From positions 1 to 59,791 of the forward strand of contig JAKIWQ010000007.1 of NCBI GenBank assembly GCA_022749935.1: 59,791 bases of DNA. Direction: 5' to 3'. This stretch comes from Thermoplasmata archaeon. Lineage in GTDB: Archaea > Thermoplasmatota > Thermoplasmata > Lutacidiplasmatales > UBA184. Positions within the stretch are counted from its first letter, which is position 1; the number at the start of each line of letters is the position of its first letter. Made by a program: the position numbers and the translations under genes. A model generated the notes under the pieces. It made no database searches. It saw nothing but the letters and a program-made list of their open reading frames with translations, and was not told the origin of the DNA. Below are positions 41,831 to 50,700 of this stretch, one piece after another.

Positions 41831-43705
41831 TCACAGCGTCACCCGGGTCCGCTCGGCCTCGGCCTTCTTCAGGCGTTCCTTGAACCATCGGAGCAGTGGG
41901 AAGAGCGCGACCGTCACCAGCACGAGTCCGGCGACCAGGCCGACGGTGAGGGAGGAGAGCGGCACGTCGGAGCTGGCCGCGACGGGGCCGTTGGCAAACC
42001 AGAACCGGACCGTGATCGGGTTGGAGGAGACGAGCGACACCTTCGCCGTCTGCATGTGCTCGAGCGCGTGCATCGAGACCGAGTAGGTCCCGAAGGGGAG
42101 CTGGAGGTTCCCGCCGCCGTTCGGGATGACGAGGATGCCGAAGCCGAGGACGCCGGTGACCCCCGACTGGGACCACGACGCGTTCGAGACGGTGAACGAC
42201 GCACCGGTGAGGAGCGTGTCGGTGGTCGCGTTGATCCCCTCGATGTAGAAGAACGACGCGAACGGCGTGAGGGTCGCGGTCGGGGTCCCGGTCTCGACGT
42301 AGGTGTAGTTGCCCGAGGTGAGGGGGTTGTCGAACACGTCCTTGGCGAGGACCGAGAACGTGAGCCGGGCCCCGGCGGGAAGGCCGGGAATGACCACGTA
42401 GGTCGTGTGCTGACCCGCGGGGTGCATCGGGAGGACTCCGGTGACCCCTCCGTAGGCGTCCGCGTAGTGGAACCGGACGATGGAGGAGTCGATCGTGACG
42501 TTGGGCAGGGATTCGGTAACGGTGAGATTGACGGGCGTCGCGGTCGCGAGCGTGGTGGTCGTGGGGGTGAGGACGTTGGGGTTGGCCGAGATGAGCGCGT
42601 TCGACTCGAGGCCCAGCGAGGGCGCGGGCCAGCCGCCGCCCCGGGACCAGTTGAACCAGTAGTCCGGGCTCGTGATCTTGTCGATCGCCCCGTTCTCCCA
42701 CGGGAGCCACGCCGAGATGTTGAACTCGATCGTGGCCCCAGGGTATTGGCCGATCGGGTTCGTGAGGTTCTGGAAGGTGTGATTGCCGGGACCGAAGCTG
42801 ACCCCGTACGTTCCGTTGAGACCGGGGTCGTTGGAGATGATGAAATTGAGCGTCGCGGTCGGGATCGCGGTCCCGGGGAGTCCGCTCGGCGCGAGGCTCT
42901 CCAGCGTCACCCCGAGCGACTGGTTCACGTTCGGGTCGTAGACCGGGCTGCTGAGCACGGACGGGGTCGTCAGGACCGCGATGTCGGAGGCGAACGTCGG
43001 CGACCACCAGGGGGCGTTCATCGTGAACTGCCAGGTCGCGTTCAAGTTGACGCCGGGGATCGGCGGGAGGACCGAGCTCAGCTCGTTCGCCGAGTTGATG
43101 GTGCTCGGGGTCGCCGCCGCCGACTTCAGGGTGACGTTGAAGTAGACGGTCGAGCCCGGGAAGAAGAAGCGGTGGGTGTTGAAGTAGAACGAGGCCTGGT
43201 CCGGGGCACCGGGCGCGATGTACATCGGGAGCGTCGTCACGGTCGTCTGGTCGTACGGGAACCCGGGGAGGTCGGCGAGCGTCACGTGCGGCGTCGGCCA
43301 GAGGGTTCCCCAGACGTTGAGGTACGCCTGCGTGAGCGGAACGTTGGTCGAGATGTTCATCCAAAAGCCCGGCAGGTACGTGGGAAGGTTGTTGTCGCAC
43401 GGGACCGTCTCGAAGTTCGCCCCGGAGAGGTTGGAGTACCCGGGGACGGTGAAGGCGACGAGCGCGTCATCGAAGAAGATGGAGCTCGTCCAGTCGGCCA
43501 GGTTCTGGGGAGTCGGGCACAGGTTGGACGCGGGAGGGTGGGGGGCGGCGGGGGAGGCCGGTCTCGCGAGCGGGGCGGCCACGGCCCCGGCCGCGACGGG
43601 AACGACCCCGGCGTGGGCCGACGGAACGGCGGCGGTCGCGGTGGGGGCGACGAGCGGGACGAGGAGGAAGAGGAGCGCGACGCCGAGGACGAACGACCCC
43701 TTCAC
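41831..43705 (-). CDS. Surface protein, C-terminal anchor, tail ending RVTL (paralogue 1)
   Basis: A 624-aa secreted protein. The signal peptide is FVLGVALLFLLVPLVAPTATA. The ectodomain is beta-rich, with at least fifteen N-x-S/T sequons and paired cysteines near its start (Cys63, Cys103 area). A transmembrane helix (LTVGLVAGLVLVTVALFPLL) is followed by a short basic tail RWFKERLKKAEAERTRVTL. The C-terminal third resembles the next upstream gene product, including PGLPAGARLTFSVLAKD against PGLPVGSGMNFTIEAWD, so the two are tandem paralogues. The start is GTG in a GTGA overlap. The AAA+ gene begins about 58 nt downstream. Function unknown. Confidence 0.8.
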   Translation of the reverse strand: MKGSFVLGVALLFLLVPLVAPTATAAVPSAHAGVVPVAAGAVAAPLARPASPAAPHPPASNLCPTPQNLADWTSSIFFDDALVAFTVPGYSNLSGANFETVPCDNNLPTYLPGFWMNISTNVPLTQAYLNVWGTLWPTPHVTLADLPGFPYDQTTVTTLPMYIAPGAPDQASFYFNTHRFFFPGSTVYFNVTLKSAAATPSTINSANELSSVLPPIPGVNLNATWQFTMNAPWWSPTFASDIAVLTTPSVLSSPVYDPNVNQSLGVTLESLAPSGLPGTAIPTATLNFIISNDPGLNGTYGVSFGPGNHTFQNLTNPIGQYPGATIEFNISAWLPWENGAIDKITSPDYWFNWSRGGGWPAPSLGLESNALISANPNVLTPTTTTLATATPVNLTVTESLPNVTIDSSIVRFHYADAYGGVTGVLPMHPAGQHTTYVVIPGLPAGARLTFSVLAKDVFDNPLTSGNYTYVETGTPTATLTPFASFFYIEGINATTDTLLTGASFTVSNASWSQSGVTGVLGFGILVIPNGGGNLQLPFGTYSVSMHALEHMQTAKVSLVSSNPITVRFWFANGPVAASSDVPLSSLTVGLVAGLVLVTVALFPLLRWFKERLKKAEAERTRVTL

Positions 43706-45684
43706 AGCGTGACCCTCTTCGTCTCTTCCTCGCGTCGCTTGACGATCCGCTTCCACCAACCAAAGAGGGGGATGAAGGCGAGCGCGGCGGCGCCGAGGCC
43801 GAGGACGCTGGCGAGCACGACGGACGTCGAGTCCGGGTTGGCCGAGCTCGCCGCGATCGCGGTCGAATTGAGGTAGAAGATCACCAGGTTGCCGTCCAGG
43901 ACGACCGAGTAGGTGCTCCCCGTCGCGAGGATGGCGTGGTTCCCCATCAGATGGGTCGCCGCCACGAGTACCGACACGGAGACCGCGGAGCCCGTCCCGT
44001 TCGGACGGAAGGTCGGGTCGGCGACGTTCACGATGTAGGTGGACCCGGCCGGCACGACCACGGGCAGGAACGGTCCTCCGGTCTCGTTGGGGTAATCGAG
44101 CCCGGCGAGCGTGGTCCCCACGGACCGGAAATAACCGGCCGGTCCCGCCACCGTCACGACGGCCCCGGTGACCCACTGGTTCAAACCGGCGTCGTGGACC
44201 GCGACGTAGAAGAAGGTCCCGTTCTCGGCGATGGAGGGGAGGACGGTCTCGAGCGGGGCGATCGAGTAGTTGTAGTCGGAGGAGATCTCACCGACCGAGG
44301 AAAAGTCCCACGCCTCGATCGTGAAATTCATCCCGGAGCCGACCGGAAGACCGGGCAGCCTCCCGACGAACGAGGTCGAGTTGACCCGGCTCAGGCGCGA
44401 GGAGTACGAACTCGTTTCCTTCAGCAAGGGGACGTTCACCGAGTAGAACACGGTCGCGGACGCGATCGCCGTACGGGCGTTGGTGCTGGTGAGATGGAGC
44501 GCGACCGGGGTCCCCGGGCCCAGCAGCGTCGGGAGGTTGACCGAGGGGGAGGTGAGGAGCGAGAGGTCGTTCCCGAACTGGCCCGAGGCGAACGAGCCGT
44601 TCCCCCCGACCTTGTAGGTCGCCGGACCGGAGGCGATCCAGTCCCCCCACACGTCCGACGCGTGGAACTCGTACCGTACGGTCGCGTTGGCCTCCTGGGC
44701 GAACGACGCCGGGATGGTGAAATTCACCTTGGTCACGCCCTGACCGGGCCCGGTACCGGTGATGGCCGTCAACGTGGTCGCCGCGACGAACGTGCCGTTG
44801 GCCGCGGTTTCCGAGACGTCCAGGTACGCCGAGCCGATGGAGGCGTTCGCGACCTTGTCGGCCGGGGTGGCGTTGAGGGAGAGGGCGAGCGAGTCGTTCC
44901 AGTTCGGCTGGGAGGGGATGATGGTCGAGGTGAGGTCTTGCGCGAACGCCGCCGCGCCCGCGTACTTCTTCGCTCCGGCGTACGGCGCCCAGGGCCACGC
45001 GCCCTTGTACGAGAACTGGAAGACGGGGCCGTTCTCGTGGATGAAGTTCCCCGATACGTTGTAGGTGATCTCGATCGACCAGGAGATGTTCATCCCCGGG
45101 AAGAAGTCGGGCTGCCCGCTCGTCGCGATGGCCGAGATATTGACCAGATACCAGTACGGATAGGTCGTGTTGGTGGTCGCCAGCGGACCGTCCCACCACT
45201 GCTGAGTCGAGGAGTGATAGACCGACCCGTCGTAGGTCGAGTAGTAGGGAACTCCGTCCCAGAGATTGCCCGTCACGTTGAGGATCACCGGCGCGTCCGG
45301 ACCGCTCCGGGGGCTCGAACTGGTGGTCCCGTTGAGGGTTCCTTGCGACTTCACGATGAGCGGCAGACTGACGGTCGAACTCGGGGTGACGCTCGAGACG
45401 AACGTCCCCGGCGCGGGGACGATGTCCGGCTCGCTCGCGTTCGCGATCGACACGCACACGCCGGTCACCACCGGGGCGCAGGGCGGGTTGAACGTGACGG
45501 AGGCCGGGGTCGCCGCGGAGGGCGTTGCCGCCACCGCCGCGGACGGAGGTAGCGCGGCCGCCGTCGGGAGCGAACTGACGAGGACGACCGCGAGGAGGGC
45601 GAGGATCCCGAGGGCCGGTCCGAGGCGCCCGGGGCGTTGCGTCGGAACGACAGGTGCCCTACGATGCGTGGTCAGTTGGATCAC
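43702..45684 (-). CDS. Surface protein, C-terminal anchor, tail ending RVTL (paralogue 2)
   Basis: A 660-aa secreted protein. The signal helix lies at about 21-43 (LGPALGILALLAVVLVSSLP), after a basic N-terminus. The ectodomain is beta-rich with many sequons and an early Cys pair (about 69 and 77). The C-terminal helix VLASVLGLGAAALAFIPLFG is followed by a basic tail WWKRIVKRREEETKRVTL, almost the same ending as its neighbour. Its middle and C-terminal parts align with the 624-aa paralogue. The start is GTG in a GTGA overlap, and its stop overlaps the paralogue start. No enzymatic motif is visible. Confidence 0.8.
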   Translation of the reverse strand: MIQLTTHRRAPVVPTQRPGRLGPALGILALLAVVLVSSLPTAAALPPSAAVAATPSAATPASVTFNPPCAPVVTGVCVSIANASEPDIVPAPGTFVSSVTPSSTVSLPLIVKSQGTLNGTTSSSPRSGPDAPVILNVTGNLWDGVPYYSTYDGSVYHSSTQQWWDGPLATTNTTYPYWYLVNISAIATSGQPDFFPGMNISWSIEITYNVSGNFIHENGPVFQFSYKGAWPWAPYAGAKKYAGAAAFAQDLTSTIIPSQPNWNDSLALSLNATPADKVANASIGSAYLDVSETAANGTFVAATTLTAITGTGPGQGVTKVNFTIPASFAQEANATVRYEFHASDVWGDWIASGPATYKVGGNGSFASGQFGNDLSLLTSPSVNLPTLLGPGTPVALHLTSTNARTAIASATVFYSVNVPLLKETSSYSSRLSRVNSTSFVGRLPGLPVGSGMNFTIEAWDFSSVGEISSDYNYSIAPLETVLPSIAENGTFFYVAVHDAGLNQWVTGAVVTVAGPAGYFRSVGTTLAGLDYPNETGGPFLPVVVPAGSTYIVNVADPTFRPNGTGSAVSVSVLVAATHLMGNHAILATGSTYSVVLDGNLVIFYLNSTAIAASSANPDSTSVVLASVLGLGAAALAFIPLFGWWKRIVKRREEETKRVTL

Positions 45685-47783
45685 CCCCAGCGGCCGAAGC
45701 TCGTGCTCTTATGAATGGCGTCGGACGCCAGGGCGGCCTTCATCTTACCGGAAAGCGTCGCGATACGGAGGGGTTTGTTCTTCATCCCGATCCGGGTGGC
45801 TCCCGCCGCGATAGCGCCGGCGGCGACGCCCTGGAGCGAGACGTTCGACACGCTCACCGACTGACCGATCCCGATCTGCTGGGGAATGCCGACCGGGGTC
45901 GTGACCGCGATCCCCGGCGGAGGAGGGGCCGCCGGCGGCGGGGACGGCGGGGGCGGCACGTTGAACCCGGTGAGGGCGGTCTCGACCGTGACCTCGGCGA
46001 GGGGGAACGACTGGAGCGCCACGGTCGCGTTGTTGTTGCTGAGATAATCGGCCCACGTGAAGATGCCGGCGAGCGCGCCACTGCCGCCCGCCTTGCAATT
46101 GTCGGTGGTGCAGGCGTCGACCGGCACGACGGCGTACGGCGGGCCGGCCGCCAGGACGTTGAACGACGCGCTCCACGAGTCCCCGACGTACATCACATTG
46201 GTGGAGGAGTTGGTCGACCAGTTCCACGCGAGGTAGGTGAACCCGCCCCGGGTCAGGATGGTCGGCACGGTCTGGCAGGTCGGGAACACGACGCCCACCC
46301 GGATGCAGGAGGCGGTCGCGTTGAGTTCCCCGGTGGGGGCGAGCTGGATCTTCCCGAAGGGGACGAACGTGAACACGGGAGAGCCCGTTCCCTTGGCGAC
46401 CTGACTCACGCTGACCGGACCGAAACCGACCCCCCGCAACGCCTGGAGGAGGTAGGGGTTGGCGGTGTTGGGTTGGTTCGCGAGCCCGTGGGGGACGTAC
46501 TGGAGGCTGCCGGACTGGCCGTTCGGGCACGTGAACCAGGACGGACCGTTCCAGGTCCCGCCGGTCGCCGCCGCGAGGTCGCAGCCGGCGAGCAGGATGT
46601 GGTCGATGTCGGTGATGACCCCGAGGCTCCCCGGCCCCGAGTTCTGTCCCCGGCCCGAGGGCCAGGCCTTGCAGTACGGGTCGGTGATGCAGTTGTTGTA
46701 GTCGATCACGTCGATCGTGCAGGTGTGCCCGATCGAGCCGGTGCACGCGGGCGCCGTCCGGGCGAGGGCCGCGATCGAGTGGGTCTGGTTGCCGTCCTGG
46801 CTCGTGACCCACCCCTCGCACTGGGGCTGGACGCCGTTCGCGAAGATGTAGGCCGGCTCGCACGTGGCGCTGTAGCAGGACGGGCCGGCGCACGTGGTGA
46901 AGAGACCGTACTGGCTCATCGAGATCCGGTAGTTCTCCACGTACGCCGGGTCCTGCGGGGCCGTGGTGCCCATGTAGACGATGACGTGGTGGGTGCTGTT
47001 GGTCCAGCTGAGCCCGCTCCCGATGATCGTCCCGTAGAGGGCCGTGATGGAGGACGAGTCGAGCATGTTGTCGGCCAGGTCGTTGTCTCCGTAGATCCAC
47101 CCACCGCCGAGGACGCTCGCCTGGAAGGTCGCCCGGACGTCGGGTCCGAACGAACTCGCCGGGACGAACTGCTGGATGTCGACGTGGTACTCCGCTCCGT
47201 CCGGGTCGTTCCAGCCGTCGTCGTAGGTGGCGAAGAAGTCGACCAGCGCGAACGAGACCGCGCTGTGGGGATTGGCGGCCTGGATCGCGTTGGCGATCGT
47301 CTGGGAGTTGGCGATGAAGAACGGGACGCCGTTCGATTCCTCGCAGAAGGGGCTGTACTGGGTCGGGTTGGCGGCGCACGGGTCGCTGCCCGGCTCGCCC
47401 GCTGTCGGGTCGCCGGTCCCGGTGTAGGGAGTGGTCTCGATGACGAACGCCACCTGGACGGCCGGCCAAGCGAGCGCCCCGTTGGTGGCCGGGGCCGCGG
47501 TCAGCGTCGTCCGAGCGATCCCGATGCCCGCCGGACAGTTGGTACTGCCCCCGGCGCAGATCGCGGCCGGGATCGTCTGGATCCCGAGTGCGAGGTCGCC
47601 GACGGAGCTCGTGACGGCCGGGGCCGCGGAGGGCGCGGGAGTGACGGCCGCTACAGAACGGGATCCCGTCGCGGGGGGCGACGCCGCGTGCGTCGGCACG
47701 AGGGCGCCGAGCATCGTGAGCCCGACCGCCGCGAGGGCGAGGGCCAGCAGGGCGGTCCGGAGACCGGCGTTCGCCCGGCTCAC
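45681..47783 (-). CDS. Secreted cysteine-rich protein with vWA-like domain
   Basis: A 700-aa exported protein. A signal peptide (TALLALALAAVGLTMLGALV) precedes a Thr/Pro/Ala stretch. Residues about 105-290 look like a divergent von Willebrand A fold: core strand VQVAFVIETTPYTGTG where the MIDAS DxSxS would be, AVSFALVDFFATYDDG, the helix DNDLADNMLDSSSI and strand HHVIVYMGTT. The MIDAS residues are not canonical. The mature protein has 18 cysteines, many closely paired, unusual for an archaeal cytosol and consistent with extracellular disulfides. A Pro-rich segment leads to a C-terminal region without a clear transmembrane helix, so it may be released or held by partners. The start is GTG in a GTGA overlap. 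Confidence 0.72.
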   Translation of the reverse strand: MSRANAGLRTALLALALAAVGLTMLGALVPTHAASPPATGSRSVAAVTPAPSAAPAVTSSVGDLALGIQTIPAAICAGGSTNCPAGIGIARTTLTAAPATNGALAWPAVQVAFVIETTPYTGTGDPTAGEPGSDPCAANPTQYSPFCEESNGVPFFIANSQTIANAIQAANPHSAVSFALVDFFATYDDGWNDPDGAEYHVDIQQFVPASSFGPDVRATFQASVLGGGWIYGDNDLADNMLDSSSITALYGTIIGSGLSWTNSTHHVIVYMGTTAPQDPAYVENYRISMSQYGLFTTCAGPSCYSATCEPAYIFANGVQPQCEGWVTSQDGNQTHSIAALARTAPACTGSIGHTCTIDVIDYNNCITDPYCKAWPSGRGQNSGPGSLGVITDIDHILLAGCDLAAATGGTWNGPSWFTCPNGQSGSLQYVPHGLANQPNTANPYLLQALRGVGFGPVSVSQVAKGTGSPVFTFVPFGKIQLAPTGELNATASCIRVGVVFPTCQTVPTILTRGGFTYLAWNWSTNSSTNVMYVGDSWSASFNVLAAGPPYAVVPVDACTTDNCKAGGSGALAGIFTWADYLSNNNATVALQSFPLAEVTVETALTGFNVPPPPSPPPAAPPPPGIAVTTPVGIPQQIGIGQSVSVSNVSLQGVAAGAIAAGATRIGMKNKPLRIATLSGKMKAALASDAIHKSTSFGRWG

Positions 47784-50700
47784 GGGGCCCCCTTCTTGGG
47801 GCGGCGGCCCGCGAGGGCAACTCCGGCGACGGCCGCACCGATGAGGACGAGCCCGATGGCCCCGTACGACCACGGGGCGAGACCGGCGGCGTGGGCGCCC
47901 GACGAGGAAGGCGAGAGCTGGACGACGAGGGGAGCGTTGGTGAGCCCGGCCGTGACGGTCAGGATCGCCATCTGGTAGCCGGGCGCAGTGACCGTGACCG
48001 TGTAGGTGCCGACGTACGCCGCGAACTGGAATCCGCCGGAGGGGTCGACCGGCCCGGCCTTGGCCAGTTGAGCGCCGTCGATGGCAGCGCCCGAGATGGT
48101 GACGTGAGCGCTGACGACCGCGCTCTGGTTGACCGCGCTCTCGACCGTGACCGAGAGGGTCGCGGGGTTGGGGTAGAGGTTGACCGACCGGACCACTGCG
48201 GCGGACGCCACGTCGACCTCGAAGCTCACCGGAGCGTACATGCCGCCCGCGGTGCCGCCCGCGATGGCTTCGAGCGAGTAGGTGCCGTTGGCGAGGGAGG
48301 CGGAGTAGGTGCCCGCAGCGCCCGTGAGGGCGACGACCGAGGAGCCCGACCAGATCGCGACCCCGGAGATCGGTGCGCCGGTGAGTCCGTCCGTGACGGC
48401 GCCAGAGACGGTCCAACCGAACGGCGCGAGCGAGAGGACGAGCCCCGAGAGGGGCTCGATCAGGACCAGGTTTTGCGCGGCCGGCACGTACCCGGGCGCG
48501 CTGGCCCGGAGGACGTAGGAGCCCGTCGTGACCGCGAGCGAGAACGTGCCACTGGCCCCGGTGGACATCGAGGCCGCCACGGTCTGGCCGTTCCAGAGGG
48601 CGACCGTCGCGCCGGCAATCGGGCCGCCGACGGCGGTACCGATCACGACCTTCCCCGAGACATGCACCGTCGACTCGGTCACGATCGGGGTGAGGGAAAC
48701 GGTCGCGACGGTCTTGGTCGCGCCGCTCACCGCGATCGCGCTCGTGTACCCGTCCAGGTAGTTGGCCAGACTCATCACGAGGTGGTTCCCGCCCGGAGGA
48801 GCGGCCACATGGTACGTCCCCGTGAGGTCCGTGACGCCGGGGACGAGGCAGGGGAGGAGGGTGTCGACCGGGCAGCCGCCGACCGTGACGTTCGCGAGCG
48901 GGAGGCCCGTCGCGTTGTCGACCACGCTACCGGTGAGGATCCCGTACTCGGTGAGGAGGACGAGACCGAGGTCGACCGTCTCTCCGGGCTGGACCGAGAC
49001 GGGCAGGTAGGAGGTGTTGAAATTGACCGCCGAGGTCGCGAGGATGTAGGTGCTCGGCACGACGGGGAGGGAGAACGTTCCGTCGGCCAGCGCGGTGACG
49101 ATGAACGAACACGGTCCGGTCGGCACCCCGCCGATCGGGGAGCAGGCCTTCACCGTCGCGCCCCCGATCGCGAGGCCGATGGGGACCCCGCGGACGGTCC
49201 CCGTGATGACCCCGTCCTCGACCACCTGGATCGCGGGGACCGCCTCCCAGACGTCGGAGTACGCGGTGACGAGCTCCGTGTAGTTCGAGACGAACCCGGT
49301 CGCCTTGACCGAGATCGAGAGTCGGCCCGGCGGGACGTTGGCCCAGTAGCGGCCCGTGGCGTTCGTGATCGTCTGCTCGCACGAGGGGCTATGGGTCGTC
49401 CCGTTCGCACCGGTGCAGATCGTCACCGTCGCCGCCGGGACGGGGAGCCCGCTCGGCTCGGCGATGACCTGGCTCGCGATGACCCCGTTACCGACCAGTC
49501 GGATGAGGGGCGCGACGTACTGCTCGCCCGGTGTGATGTTGAGGGGATGCGTCGTGTTCGACTGGTACGCCGGGAGGTTGATGACGAGGCTGTCGGACGG
49601 CCCGAGCGGCGCGTCGGAGACGAACTCACCGAGGAAGTTGGTCGTCTGGCTGGACGAACCCGAGGGGAGGTTTGGGTTGGCCGTGCTGACGGAGACGGAC
49701 GCCCCGGGAAGCGGCTGGCCGTTCACAGCGTCGATGACCCCACCGACGTACCCCCCGGGCGCCGAGTAGTTGACGTAGAGGCTCTCGACCCATCCCCAGG
49801 GCGGGAGGAGGACCGGCCCGCCGAGGTGGGAGAAGTACGTGTCGAGGTTGGTCGCGTTCCCGATCGGCACCGGCGCGGCAAAGCTCGTGTTGTTGTAGTC
49901 GTTGGACCCGCCGATATTGAAGTCGACGGAGGCCCCCGACGGGGCCGTGATGTTGGCAAAGCCGGCCCCGTTGGTCTCGCCGGTCGTCGAGCCGGAATTC
50001 CCGTTGATGGGGTCGTTGAACTTCGAGGTGACGCCCACGTTCGCGACGGGGAGTCCGGTCTTCGAGTCGACCACGAAAGCGTACCCGTACCCGAACTGGG
50101 TGAGCTCCAGCGGGGGGGCCACGTAGGTCAGGTTCTGGCCGGGGCCAACTCCCAGCGAGGCGTTGACGACCTCGAACCGGGAGAAGTACATCGTCGGGTC
50201 GGTCGCGGTCACGCGGGTCGCGCCGGGGTCGTCCCCACCCGGGACGAACGCCCAGTACTCCCCCCCGCCGTTGCTCGAGACGATGGCCACCCCGTTGACC
50301 GTCCGGCCCGAGGTCTGGACCTGTACCGAGACCCAGCGGGCGGGGTCGGTGCACGACTGGAGTCCGATCGGACCGGTGCAGCTCGCGGCATTGTAGATGA
50401 TCCCGGAGACCCCGACGAAGATCGGGAGCGCCGGACCGGGCGTGAGGTTCGTGAGCCGTTGGGTGTCGTTGAACGTGATGGTGCCGGCGATGAACCCGCC
50501 CGCTGCGCTCACGAACGAGCCGGGGTAGGAGGGGTTGACGAACAGCGTGTCCCCGAAGCCGGGGTAGGTCTGGACCTGGTACGTCCCCGAGCTCGAGTCG
50601 GGCGTGGCTTGCCCGCAAAAGATGGCGCACCCGAGCACGGTCGCCGGGGGAGCGAGAGCGAGGAACACCGGGTTGACGAGCCCGGTCACGTTGACCTCGA

